A DNA stretch of 64,000 nucleotides from Lachnospiraceae bacterium (GTDB taxonomy: Bacteria > Bacillota > Clostridia > Lachnospirales > Lachnospiraceae). Below are positions 25,629-34,438 of the stretch, piece by piece (positions within the stretch are counted from its first letter, which is position 1; every line of letters begins with the position of its first letter). The position numbers and the translations under genes were made by a program. The stretch covers positions 1 to 64,000 of the forward strand of contig CABJBM010000014.1 in the NCBI GenBank assembly GCA_902363835.1. Reading direction: 5' to 3'. The notes under the pieces were generated by a model. The model saw nothing but the letters and a program-made list of their open reading frames with translations. It did not search any database and had not been told where the DNA came from.

Positions 25629-26411
25629 ATGAAACCACATACATTTGCAGTCTGCGCATATAAGGACTCTCCTTATCTTGAAGCCTGCATCCGTTCTCTC
25701 CTGAAACAAAGCACCAGGTCAGAGATCATAATATGCACATCAACGCCAAGCTCTTACATTGAAAGAATGGCGGAAAAGTACGGGATCCCTTTGTTTGTGC
25801 GGCATGGGAAAAGTAATATACAGGAAGACTGGAATTTCGCCTATAATATGGCTGATGCCCGTTTTGTTACCATTGCCCATCAGGATGATTTATATCAGAA
25901 GGATTATGTAAAGAAGCTTCTGGAATGCTATGAGAAATATCCGGATATGACGCTGTTTACGGGAGGATATACCGTGATCAGGGGGAACAGGCCGGCTGTT
26001 TTTGAAAAGGTGGAATTTATCAAACGCTTTTTAAGGATTCCTCTTCGTTTCCGACATATCAGCCATTTACCCGGGGTCAAAAAAAGCGCTTTGCTGTTTG
26101 GAAATTCCATCTGCTGTCCTGCATGCGCATATAATAAGGAACAATTAGGAGAGTCTCTTTTCACCTCTCCATATCAGTTTGCCCTGGATTGGGACACGCT
26201 TTACCAGTTATCCGGGCTGCCGGGGCGCTTTATTTGTGTAGAAAAACCCATTCTGTATTACAGGGTTCACGGAGAGGCAACAACAAAGGCCTGCATTGCG
26301 GACAACAGCCGGGTCAGGGAAGAAGCTGATATGTTTTCAAAGATGTGGCCTGAACCAATTGTAAAAATACTGATGCATTTTTACCGGAAGGCTTATAAAG
26401 AGTACGAATAA
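25629..26411 (+). CDS. Family 2 glycosyltransferase
   Basis: This 260-residue protein has a GT-A fold: the nucleotide-sugar entry TFAVCAYKDSPYLEACIRSL at the start and a DXD-like HQDD motif near residue 84 (IAHQDDLYQKDYV). A catalytic-base region lies near FALDWDTLYQL. No membrane segment is clear, so it is cytosolic or peripheral. It is the first gene of an operon with rfbF, rfbG, rfbH and licD, suggesting it adds a deoxysugar to a surface polymer. Confidence 0.88.
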   Translation: MKPHTFAVCAYKDSPYLEACIRSLLKQSTRSEIIICTSTPSSYIERMAEKYGIPLFVRHGKSNIQEDWNFAYNMADARFVTIAHQDDLYQKDYVKKLLECYEKYPDMTLFTGGYTVIRGNRPAVFEKVEFIKRFLRIPLRFRHISHLPGVKKSALLFGNSICCPACAYNKEQLGESLFTSPYQFALDWDTLYQLSGLPGRFICVEKPILYYRVHGEATTKACIADNSRVREEADMFSKMWPEPIVKILMHFYRKAYKEYE

Positions 26412-26435
26412 AATAAATATTTGGAGGATGAACCA

Positions 26436-27212
26436 ATGAAGGTAGTATTATTAGCGGGAGGCTTTGGAAGCAGAATCAGCGAGCAAAGCCATTTGAAGCC
26501 AAAGCCCATGATTGAAATCGGGGAAAAGCCTATTCTGTGGCATATTATGAAGTATTATTCTCAATATGGCTTTCATGATTTTGTCATTTGCCTTGGATAT
26601 AAGCAGTATGTTGTAAAGGAATTTTTTGCGGATTATTTTCTCCATACATCTGATGTTACCTTTGATCTTGCCAATAATAAGATGGAGGTACATAACAACT
26701 ATTCGGAGCCATGGAAGGTGACCCTGGTGGATACGGGGTTAAATACCATGACCGGCGGACGTATTAAGCGCATCCAGCCTTACATCGGCAATGACCCCTT
26801 TATGATGACCTATGGAGACGGAGTCTGCGATGTGGATTTAAATGCTTTGTTAAAATTCCATCAGGACCATGGAAAGACCGCAACCATGACTACCGTTAAT
26901 ATCGCCCAGCTAAAGGGAGTTCTGGATATTGACGAAGGCGATGTAGTCCGTTCCTTCAGAGAAAAGGACGAGGCGGATAACAGCCTGATCAACGGAGGCT
27001 TTATGATCCTGAATCCGGAAATCTTTTCCTATTTAAAGGATGATACCACCGTATTTGAAAAGGAACCATTGCAGAGCCTGGCGGCAGAGGGGCAGCTTAT
27101 GAGCTTCCACCACACCGGCTTCTGGCAGTGTATGGATACCCAGCGTGAGATGAAGAAGCTGGAAGATTTGTGGCAGTCTGGACAGGCGCCCTGGAAGATT
27201 TGGGAGAAATGA
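26436..27212 (+). CDS. rfbF: Glucose-1-phosphate cytidylyltransferase
   Basis: This 258-residue protein has the nucleotidyltransferase start MKVVLLAGGFGSRISEQSHL with PKPMIEIG, and YGDGVCDVDL as the metal-binding Asp motif; the order and length match RfbF. It makes CDP-glucose from CTP and glucose-1-phosphate, the first step to CDP-deoxysugars. The ATG at 26436 follows TTGGAGGA; the TTG at 26421 is part of that site. The RfbG gene follows one base later. Confidence 0.93.
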   Translation: MKVVLLAGGFGSRISEQSHLKPKPMIEIGEKPILWHIMKYYSQYGFHDFVICLGYKQYVVKEFFADYFLHTSDVTFDLANNKMEVHNNYSEPWKVTLVDTGLNTMTGGRIKRIQPYIGNDPFMMTYGDGVCDVDLNALLKFHQDHGKTATMTTVNIAQLKGVLDIDEGDVVRSFREKDEADNSLINGGFMILNPEIFSYLKDDTTVFEKEPLQSLAAEGQLMSFHHTGFWQCMDTQREMKKLEDLWQSGQAPWKIWEK

Positions 27213-27213
27213 C

Positions 27214-28290
27214 ATGACAAGTTGGACAAATATTAAGTGGAGCGAATTCTGCAATTTTTATAAAGGAAAAAAGGTTCTGATCACAGGGCATACGGGATTT
27301 AAAGGGACCTGGCTCAGCCATCTCCTTGTTAAGGCCGGGGCATTGGTAACCGGATATTCCCTTACGCCTTCCACAGATCCAAGCCTGTTTGAATTGACAG
27401 GAATTTCCGGTACCATGAATTCCATAATCGGGGATATCCGGGATTTGGAGCATTTAAAAAAGGTATTTTCCCAGGAGGAGCCGGAAATTGTGTTTCACCT
27501 GGCTGCCCAGCCCATTGTCAGGGACTCTTATAAGGATCCGGTCTACACCTATGAAACGAATGTTATGGGAACGGTAAATGTGCTGGAATGCATCCGTTTC
27601 ACTCCTTCCGTCAGATCCTTTTTAAATGTTACAACGGATAAGGTCTATGAAAACAAGGAATGGGAGTACGGGTACAGGGAAACAGACCCATTAGATGGCT
27701 ATGATCCTTATTCCAACAGCAAATCCTGTTCCGAGCTGGTGACTCACAGCTATGCCAAATCTTTTTTTGCCGACAACCGTGTGGCAGTTTCCACATCCCG
27801 TGCAGGCAATGTGATTGGAGGCGGTGATTTTGCCAATGACAGGATCATTCCGGACTGTATCCGGGCCGCAGCGGCAGGAGAGGATATTACCGTAAGAAAT
27901 CCCCATTCAACAAGGCCGTACCAGCATGTGCTGGAACCTTTGGCCATTTATATGACGATTGCCATGAAACAGCATGAAGATTCCAAGTTTCAGGGATATT
28001 ATAACGTAGGACCTGATGACAGGGACTGCGTAACCACCGGAGAGCTGGCAGATCTGTTCTGCGAAGCCTGGGGGCAGGGAATAAAGTGGATAGACAAATT
28101 TGAGGGAGGCCCCCATGAAGCCAACTTCTTAAAGCTGGACTGCTCCAAAATTAAAAAGGTTTTTGGCTGGTGCCCCAGATACAGGGTAAAGGAAGCGGTA
28201 GAAAAGACCGTGGAATGGACCAAAGCTTATTTGGAAGAAGCGGACATGCTTGCTTTTATGGACCTGCAGATCAAAGAGTTTTTTAATTGA
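27214..28290 (+). CDS. rfbG: CDP-glucose 4,6-dehydratase
   Basis: This 358-residue short-chain dehydrogenase has the NAD motif ITGHTGFKGTWLSHLL at the N-terminus, the catalytic YDPYSNSKSCSEL (Tyr-x-x-x-Lys type) and AAQPIVRDSY. The sequence pattern is that of RfbG, which turns CDP-glucose into CDP-4-keto-6-deoxyglucose. It begins directly after rfbF, with translational coupling likely. Confidence 0.93.
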   Translation: MTSWTNIKWSEFCNFYKGKKVLITGHTGFKGTWLSHLLVKAGALVTGYSLTPSTDPSLFELTGISGTMNSIIGDIRDLEHLKKVFSQEEPEIVFHLAAQPIVRDSYKDPVYTYETNVMGTVNVLECIRFTPSVRSFLNVTTDKVYENKEWEYGYRETDPLDGYDPYSNSKSCSELVTHSYAKSFFADNRVAVSTSRAGNVIGGGDFANDRIIPDCIRAAAAGEDITVRNPHSTRPYQHVLEPLAIYMTIAMKQHEDSKFQGYYNVGPDDRDCVTTGELADLFCEAWGQGIKWIDKFEGGPHEANFLKLDCSKIKKVFGWCPRYRVKEAVEKTVEWTKAYLEEADMLAFMDLQIKEFFN

Positions 28291-28309
28291 AATGAGCATG
28301 AGAGGAAGC

Positions 28310-28380
28310 GCCCTCCGGGGATACCTTTACACCCAATAAAAGGGGAGGGCTCTGCCCAAAAAACATTGGCAGGAAAGAGG
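28310..28380 (+). repeat. Family B leader element, copy 2
   Basis: GCCCTCC at 28310 and GGAGGGC at 28344 form a 7-bp stem enclosing GGGGATACCTTTACACCC. A second stem CTGCC / GGCAG precedes GAAAGAGG, the ribosome-binding region of rfbH. The outer stem covaries with copy 5 (GCCCTGC / GCAGGGC). Confidence 0.6.
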
Positions 28381-28390
28381 AAAAAATAGA

Positions 28391-29731
28391 ATGTTTGAGA
28401 ACAAGACAGAAAAAGAGGCGCGGGAGGAGATCCTTTCTTTGGTAAAGGAATACTGCAGCACCTATCACAATAAGAAAAGTCCGTTTAAAGAAGGGGACCG
28501 GGTCCCTTACGCATCCCGTGTGTACGATCATCAGGAGATGGTGAACTTAGTGGACAGTTCTTTGGAGTTCTGGCTTACGTCAGGACGGTATACCGATGAA
28601 TTTGAGAAAAAGCTGGCCAAATATTTAAATGTCCGGTTCTGTTCTCTTGTTAATTCCGGTTCATCGGCAAATCTGCTGGCATTTATGACCCTTACATCAC
28701 CGCTTTTAAAAGAGCGTCAGATTAAGCGGGGTGATGAGGTGATTACGGTAGCGGCGGGATTTCCCACCACAGTGACCCCTATGATCCAGTATGGGGCTGT
28801 TCCCGTATTTGTAGATGTTACCATACCCCAGTATAACATTGATGTGAAAATGCTTGAAGCCGCACGCTCTGAAAAGACCAAAGCGGTTATGATCGCCCAT
28901 ACCCTGGGAAATCCTTTCAACCTTTCTGCAGTTAAGGAGTTTTGTGAGAGACATCAGTTATGGCTTGTAGAGGATAACTGCGATGCCCTGGGAACAACAT
29001 ATACCATAAACGGAGAAGAACGTTTCTCCGGCACCATCGGTGACATAGGGACTTCCAGCTTTTATCCGCCTCACCATATGACAATGGGAGAGGGAGGCGC
29101 AGTTTATACCAGCAATCCCTTGTTAAATAAGATTATCCGCTCTCTCCGGGACTGGGGCAGGGACTGTGTTTGCCCTTCCGGAAGAGACAACTTATGCGGG
29201 CACCGGTTTGACCGCCAGTATGGTGAGCTTCCCGTAGGTTATGACCATAAATACGTTTACTCTCATTTTGGATACAATTTAAAGGCTACGGACATGCAGG
29301 CGGCCATTGGCTGTGCCCAGCTTGATAAGTTCCCATCCTTTGTGGAGCGGAGACGCCATAATTTTGACCGTCTTTATAAGGGGCTTGAGGCTGCTGCTGA
29401 TAAGTTGATTCTTCCCGAGGCATGTCCAGGCTCCAAGCCAAGCTGGTTCGGCTTTTTAATAACCTGCAGGGAAGGGGTAAGCAGGAACCAGGTGGTGCAG
29501 TATGTGGAATCCAAAGGTATTCAGACGAGAATGCTGTTTGCCGGAAATTTAACAAAGCATCCTTGTTTTGATCAGATGAGAGAGTCCGGAGAAGGTTACC
29601 GGATCGTTGGAGAACTGACCAATACCGACCGGATCATGGAAGACACCTTCTGGGTAGGATTATATCCCGGAATGACTGATGAGATGATCGATTTTATGGC
29701 AAAGACCATTAAAGAGGCCCTGAGCTTGTAG
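28391..29731 (+). CDS. rfbH: CDP-6-deoxy-D-xylo-4-hexulose-3-dehydrase (E1)
   Basis: This 446-residue PLP- and iron-sulfur-dependent enzyme has the RfbH/E1 signature YPPHHMTMGEGGAVY, in which His replaces the usual PLP lysine. The Cys-rich stretch DCVCPSGRDNLCGHRF supplies iron-sulfur ligands. It removes the C3 hydroxyl of CDP-4-keto-6-deoxyglucose together with an E3 reductase that is not encoded in this window. The product leads to 3,6-dideoxyhexoses such as paratose, tyvelose, abequose or ascarylose. A family B element lies in front. Confidence 0.93.
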   Translation: MFENKTEKEAREEILSLVKEYCSTYHNKKSPFKEGDRVPYASRVYDHQEMVNLVDSSLEFWLTSGRYTDEFEKKLAKYLNVRFCSLVNSGSSANLLAFMTLTSPLLKERQIKRGDEVITVAAGFPTTVTPMIQYGAVPVFVDVTIPQYNIDVKMLEAARSEKTKAVMIAHTLGNPFNLSAVKEFCERHQLWLVEDNCDALGTTYTINGEERFSGTIGDIGTSSFYPPHHMTMGEGGAVYTSNPLLNKIIRSLRDWGRDCVCPSGRDNLCGHRFDRQYGELPVGYDHKYVYSHFGYNLKATDMQAAIGCAQLDKFPSFVERRRHNFDRLYKGLEAAADKLILPEACPGSKPSWFGFLITCREGVSRNQVVQYVESKGIQTRMLFAGNLTKHPCFDQMRESGEGYRIVGELTNTDRIMEDTFWVGLYPGMTDEMIDFMAKTIKEALSL

Positions 29732-29794
29732 GAGGCCTTATATCTGAAGGCCTGAGAATGACGGACAGGATGGAGGAATACCTTAGAGGAAACA

Positions 29795-29841
29795 CCCTGC
29801 GGGTATACCTTTATGCCCAAGAAGCGTGGGCAGGAAAGAGG
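29795..29841 (+). repeat. Family B leader element, copy 3
   Basis: The layout is GAGGAAACA, CCCTGC, GGGTATACC, TTTATGCCC, a 9-nt loop, GGGCAGG and AAAGAGGAAAC before the licD ATG. TGCCC at 29814 pairs with GGGCA at 29828. An alternative pairing CCTGC / GCAGG overlaps it. In-frame with licD, the short frame MPKKRGQERGN fuses to its start. Confidence 0.65.
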
Positions 29842-29845
29842 AAAC

Positions 29846-30685
29846 ATGAAGGAATATGATTTGACGGAAGTGCATCAGGCGAACCTGGCTATTTTAAAGG
29901 AAATTGACCGTATCTGCAGGAAATATAAGATTAAATATCTTCTGGATGCAGGAACTCTTTTAGGCGCCGTAAGGCACAAAGGCTTTATTCCCTGGGATGA
30001 TGATGCTGATGTGGCATTTACCCGTTCCAATTATGATGCCTTTTTAAAAGTGGTGCGCCGGGAACTTCCGGAAGGGATGGAGCTTCTTGAACCAAAGGAT
30101 TTGAGAGGCGGGACTGCATTTTACGATTTCACAACCAGGATCATCTATAAAAACAGCCGGACTCATGAGGATTCGGAAGAGATGCGGTTTTATGAAGGGA
30201 AGTTAAACCATCTGTGGGTGGATTTGTTTACCATTGATGAACTTCCTGAAAACAAAGCGGCCTCTACTCTTACCTGCCTTCTTCATACCGTGATTTACGG
30301 TATGTCCATGGGGCACCGTTACCGGCTGGATTTTAAGAAGTACAGCCTGAGCAATAAACTCGTTATCGGCATACTGGCTTTTCTGGGAAAGGTGATTCCA
30401 ATGAAGGTTTTGAGAAAGCTGCAGCATATGACGGCAATCAAAGACCAGAAGGGAAAAAGCAGCCTTCGGTATTACAGCAACTATCAGCCGGATTATCTTT
30501 ATGTGACCCTGAAAAAGGAATGGTGTGAAGAAACCGTTGATCTGGAATTTGAAGATACCAGACTGATGGCTCCAAAAGGCTGGCATGAGGTTCTCACCTG
30601 GATTTACGGTGATTATAAGAAGCTTCCGCCGGAGGAAAAACGGATCCCGACCCATTCCAGCACGGAAATTAAAATATATCATTAA
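29846..30685 (+). CDS. LicD-family phosphotransferase
   Basis: This 279-residue protein has the LicD nucleotidyltransferase-like core: YLLDAGTLLGAVRHKGFIPW followed by DDDADVAFTR, the metal-binding Asp cluster. LicD proteins transfer phosphocholine or related groups to surface polymers. The start at 29846 is chosen over 29813 because GAGGAA is 5 bases before it; the longer frame reads through a repeated leader element. It is the last gene of the CDP-sugar operon and probably decorates the same glycan. Confidence 0.88.
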   Translation: MKEYDLTEVHQANLAILKEIDRICRKYKIKYLLDAGTLLGAVRHKGFIPWDDDADVAFTRSNYDAFLKVVRRELPEGMELLEPKDLRGGTAFYDFTTRIIYKNSRTHEDSEEMRFYEGKLNHLWVDLFTIDELPENKAASTLTCLLHTVIYGMSMGHRYRLDFKKYSLSNKLVIGILAFLGKVIPMKVLRKLQHMTAIKDQKGKSSLRYYSNYQPDYLYVTLKKEWCEETVDLEFEDTRLMAPKGWHEVLTWIYGDYKKLPPEEKRIPTHSSTEIKIYH

Positions 30686-30715
30686 TTATAGAAGCTATAA
30701 GACATACCAAATAAT

Positions 30716-30773
30716 AAATGCGCATTGATCAGGCTTATAAAAAGCCTTTTCAATGCGCATTTGACTGTTTTTA
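30716..30773. terminator. Terminator after the CDP-sugar operon
   Basis: AAATGCGCATTG and CAATGCGCATTT form a 12-bp stem with an inner GGC/GCC stem, followed by T-rich sequence. It lies between converging genes and may work in both directions. Confidence 0.85.
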
Positions 30774-30834
30774 AGACAGGTTTTTTGTATTAATCCCTGC
30801 AGATTCCTATTACAAAAGTCCCTCTTTGCACACC

Positions 30835-32361
30835 TTACTTCTGGTTGTTTAAGTATTCCTTTGCATCTTTAAAGAAGCTGAAAATAATAAGAAGAATAAT
30901 GATTCCAATGGGAAATGCTGCAATGATGGAGACGGTTTGCAGGTTGGTCATGGAATTCCTGGAAAAAATGAGAGCAATGGGAAACAGCATTAAAAGCACG
31001 GACCAGAACAGCTTTACATGCTTATCCGGCTCAGAATCCTCAGGAAGTTCCTTATAGGAATAGGAGGAGGCGACTATGGCCAGTGCATCAAAGGTAGTTG
31101 CATAAAAAGCTATCATAGTAACTGCCAAAAGGATTAATGCAAACTTTGCAAAGGGCAGGGTCTCAAGGATAGCCATGATCGTCTGGTATAAATCTCCTGT
31201 GGCTGTGTAAATCCCCAGCACATCCAGCACTCCCTTTGTCTGCAGAGCAAGGCTGTAATTCCCTAATATAATAAAGGAAGTAAACGTTCCGGAAAGTCCG
31301 AAGATATATCCTCCAAGGATGGTCTGTTTAATGGTACGCCCTTTGCTGATGGTTCCGATAAAGAAGGGAGTGGCCACGCACCATACCATCCAGTATGCCC
31401 AGTAAAAGATGGTCCAGTTCTGAGGAAATGAGGAGGTTCGCAGGGCATCGGTCCAGGTGGACAGACCGATAAAGTGCTGTGTCAGGTTTCCTACTGCCGT
31501 AATCCCTGTTTCAATGGTATATCTGGCTTCCCCGCCGCCGATCAGTACATAGAGGAGCAGGCCAAAGAACAGGTAGGTGCAGGAGGCTGCCAGCTTTGCA
31601 ACGCCCTTCATGCCGAAATAAACCGTAACAGTATAAACGATGCAGATGATCACCAGGATTACAATCGTCAGCAGTCTGGAATCCGGAAGGCCGGTCACCC
31701 TGCTTAAAGCCATGGAAAGAAGGGGAGTTGCCAGAGAAAAGGTGGTTGCAGTACCGGCCAGTAAGGCAAATACTGCGATTAAGTCAATGAGCTTTCCCCA
31801 GGGACCATCTACATGACGTCCCAAAAGAGGGCGGCAGGCTTCTGAATATTTTTGTTTTGACCGTTTTTTTACATGGAGCATGAAACCGAATGCTGCGGCA
31901 AGTATCATATAAAAGCTCCAGGGAATAGGACCCCAGTGGAACAGCGGATAGGTGGAGGCCCAGTCCTGCATGGTGCCCAGATCCGTGATATGGGGTTCCC
32001 CTGCATAGAGAATCCATTCGCAAAGGGAATAGAACAGAATATCCGCGGCCAGACCGGCGGTAAACATCATGGATCCCCATTTAAAGTTTGAATACTGAGG
32101 CTTTTCCAGATTTCCAAGCTTAATGGAGCCATATTTGGAAAAAGCTATATACAGGGAGCACAGGAAGGTAAAAAGTCCGATGATAAGATAGTAGCTTCCC
32201 AGTTCATCTCCTAAAAAGGAACGGATAACAGCCAGAGCATTTGCAGATCCGCTGGGATTTATGGTAAAAATAATGCACAAAATGCTGATGATTATAAAAG
32301 GAACCAAGGTTGTTATCCAATCCAGCTTTTTTAACAAAGCCTTTTTCTCATTGTTGTCCAT
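30835..32361 (-). CDS. BCCT-family transporter
   Basis: This 508-residue membrane protein has about 12 hydrophobic segments. KWGSMMFTAGLAADILFYSLCEW and WTIFYWAYWMVWCVATPFFIGTISKGRT are the signatures of betaine/carnitine/choline transporters, and the aromatic W-W box for the trimethylammonium group is included. Glycine and aromatic patterns vary in BCCT, so betaine, carnitine or choline cannot be told apart here. GGAGG precedes the start. Confidence 0.92.
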   Translation of the reverse strand: MDNNEKKALLKKLDWITTLVPFIIISILCIIFTINPSGSANALAVIRSFLGDELGSYYLIIGLFTFLCSLYIAFSKYGSIKLGNLEKPQYSNFKWGSMMFTAGLAADILFYSLCEWILYAGEPHITDLGTMQDWASTYPLFHWGPIPWSFYMILAAAFGFMLHVKKRSKQKYSEACRPLLGRHVDGPWGKLIDLIAVFALLAGTATTFSLATPLLSMALSRVTGLPDSRLLTIVILVIICIVYTVTVYFGMKGVAKLAASCTYLFFGLLLYVLIGGGEARYTIETGITAVGNLTQHFIGLSTWTDALRTSSFPQNWTIFYWAYWMVWCVATPFFIGTISKGRTIKQTILGGYIFGLSGTFTSFIILGNYSLALQTKGVLDVLGIYTATGDLYQTIMAILETLPFAKFALILLAVTMIAFYATTFDALAIVASSYSYKELPEDSEPDKHVKLFWSVLLMLFPIALIFSRNSMTNLQTVSIIAAFPIGIIILLIIFSFFKDAKEYLNNQK

Positions 32362-32539
32362 GTATGTAACCTCCTAAGGTGTTCAAAAAAATAAATTTAA
32401 TTTTGATATTGAACATAATACCATGGATAACCAGAAAATGCAAGAATTAAATGTGAAGATTTTCTGACATTTTGCTGAAACCACTACAAAAAAGGGATTG
32501 CATCCGATATAATGTTAGGTGTTCAATAAGGAGGAAATT

Positions 32540-33121
32540 ATGATGAAGAACAAAGCTCTAATAATATGCGCAATGTCGGTGATGTTGCTGACCGGCTGTA
32601 CGAAAAGCAACATTCTTGCGTCCGGAGGTCCAGCGGAGCCTGTTTTTGAAACTCAGCAGGGGATTGTTCTGGATTGGACTCAAATTGGAAATGATATGGA
32701 CGAGGAGTTTGTGGACAACGAGAAATATCCTATGGCGTTAAGTGTCAACTACAGCGTGGATCAGGAGAATAAAACCATTGATTTGACATTGATTGTAAAG
32801 GAAGGAACCACGCCTGAGGAGGCAGTGACATTTGCCAATGCGGCGGTCCGGTACTTAAATGATGAAGCGTCTATGCAGGATTTTTCCTATGAAAAGTCAA
32901 GCGACACTTCTTATGGCGGATTTTTCAAGGATTATGATATGCATCTTATCGTAATGCCGGACTATACAATGAAGGAAGAAAAGTACTGGCTGGTAGATAT
33001 GGACATCCCTAAGGGATCTGATGAAAAAATTGTTCCAAAGGAAGGCGCAGTTATTATGGAGACTACTGCTGAAGATCAGGAGGCAGATGCCGATACTGAA
33101 GAAGCGGAGTCAGACCAATAA
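32540..33121 (+). CDS. Hypothetical lipoprotein
   Basis: This 193-residue protein has a signal peptide with lipobox LLTGC-TK near residue 20. The mature part contains WTQIGNDMDEEFVDNEKYPM and SVNYSVDQENKTIDLTLIVKEG, and ends with an acidic tail rich in Glu, Asp and Ala. I do not recognise a family. AAGGAGG precedes the ATG at 32540 (32543 also possible). It is a single gene with its own terminator, divergent from the BCCT gene. Confidence 0.75.
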   Translation: MMKNKALIICAMSVMLLTGCTKSNILASGGPAEPVFETQQGIVLDWTQIGNDMDEEFVDNEKYPMALSVNYSVDQENKTIDLTLIVKEGTTPEEAVTFANAAVRYLNDEASMQDFSYEKSSDTSYGGFFKDYDMHLIVMPDYTMKEEKYWLVDMDIPKGSDEKIVPKEGAVIMETTAEDQEADADTEEAESDQ

Positions 33122-33146
33122 TTTTTCACACAGATATTGGAAAAAA

Positions 33147-33200
33147 GAAACATGGATGAGGAAGTGGTCCGAAAACTGCTTCTCATCCATGTTTTTTATT
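33147..33200 (+). terminator. Terminator of the lipoprotein gene
   Basis: AACATGGATGAG and CTCATCCATGTT form a 12-bp stem followed by TTTTTATT. Confidence 0.88.
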
Positions 33201-33222
33201 AGGCACATGCTTATTTGTCCTG

Positions 33223-34203
33223 TTATGGATCAACTGCAAGTCCGCTGTGGTAGGAATAATTGCCAAGCTCCTTTAAAAGCTTATTGTGATCCAGACTTTT
33301 TAAGGGAACAGTGGAGGTCAGCTCCTCGTTCAGCAGATAGAACACATCACTGCATTTTGCCATGGACTGATGAAAAAGCTCCGGAAAAGAGGCCTGGGAT
33401 GCAAGACGGCGGTTCCAGGGATTACACCAGGTTTCATGGTTTAAATTCATGGTAATAACAGGATCCGGCGGAATGTCCGTTACCAGCTTCCGGGAAGCAA
33501 GAGGCGTGCGCAAAAAAAGAGATTCCATAAATTCAATGCTGTTTTTCTTGCGGCTGGAAGGATCGGCAAGGGTCCGGCAGCCTAATCGCATAGCCAGAAT
33601 GGAACGGGATACCATTCGGGAGGTCACACGGAAATTGTTCCGGTAATTTAAAGGGTAATATGCTTCGTTGATGCATACAGACAAAAAGCCGGCGATAAAC
33701 TGCAGCTCCTGGCCGTTTAAGCAAATGGTGGCAGCCTGGTTAAACTGGGAGGGCTTTTTCTTTTTGTATTTCATCAAAAGCAATGCATCAATATCATTTT
33801 CCAGCATGGCATGAAGTCCGTGGTGATAATTGCCGGAGTTTTTCACGTCATATTCGATCCTGCCGTACACATAAGGATGGCAGATGGAATCCCCGATGTA
33901 ATGGCAGAAGTATCCGCTCATATAAGAAATAGCCTGTTCTCTCTGCTGCCTGGATTCGATCTGGGACAAATGATTTAAACAGGAAACAAAAAAATCATGT
34001 ACATGGTTTTCATGCATATAAGAGCCTACGTTGCGGTAATCGCGGTGGCGGAGAATGGGTATATTGTAAAAAAATATATCCGGTCCTTGAAGGCCAAGTT
34101 GATAAAGCCAGCGGTATTTGGAGATTATACGCTTTAAAGGACTACCGGGCATGTCATTAAAAACCCTGACTCCCAGCAGATAGTGGGTGGTAAAACCGGG
34201 CAT
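33223..34203 (-). CDS. Zinc-dependent phospholipase C-like protein
   Basis: This 326-residue protein resembles the zinc-dependent phospholipase C family: MPGFTTHYLLG at the start, HENHVHDFF, and YMSGYFCHYIGDSICHPYVY with the metal-binding His and Asp residues. There is no signal peptide, unlike secreted PLC toxins, so a cytosolic or repurposed role is likely. The ATG at 34203 follows GCGAGGTG; the GTG at 34212 is an alternative. It is transcribed away from the AGCS gene. Confidence 0.78.
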   Translation of the reverse strand: MPGFTTHYLLGVRVFNDMPGSPLKRIISKYRWLYQLGLQGPDIFFYNIPILRHRDYRNVGSYMHENHVHDFFVSCLNHLSQIESRQQREQAISYMSGYFCHYIGDSICHPYVYGRIEYDVKNSGNYHHGLHAMLENDIDALLLMKYKKKKPSQFNQAATICLNGQELQFIAGFLSVCINEAYYPLNYRNNFRVTSRMVSRSILAMRLGCRTLADPSSRKKNSIEFMESLFLRTPLASRKLVTDIPPDPVITMNLNHETWCNPWNRRLASQASFPELFHQSMAKCSDVFYLLNEELTSTVPLKSLDHNKLLKELGNYSYHSGLAVDP

Positions 34204-34222
34204 ATTGTTCACCTCGCATTAA

Positions 34223-34295
34223 AAATACAATTGTATTTCTTTAATCATTTGGCGGCATAAGCATGCGCCTTTGAAAAATATGCTCTGACCGCCAA
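34223..34295. promoter_or_regulatory. Palindrome and stem-loop in the phospholipase-like leader
   Basis: AAATACAATTGTATTT at 34223-34238 is a perfect 16-nt palindrome, and TTGGCGG / CCGCCAA closes a 47-nt stem-loop at 34249-34295. An extended -10 (TGGTATAAT, minus strand, TATAAT at 34340-34335) lies further upstream, so both are in the leader. Confidence 0.5.
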
Positions 34296-34438
34296 GTAAT
34301 AAATAACATGGCTGAGCAGGAATCGCATAATTAGATTATACCATAGGAAATTATATTTTGTATAAAAATCATTGGAAATTTTCATACTACCCGGCCGGGA
34401 CGAATAAGTGTTAAGGAAAGCGTTCAGGAGCTGATCCT

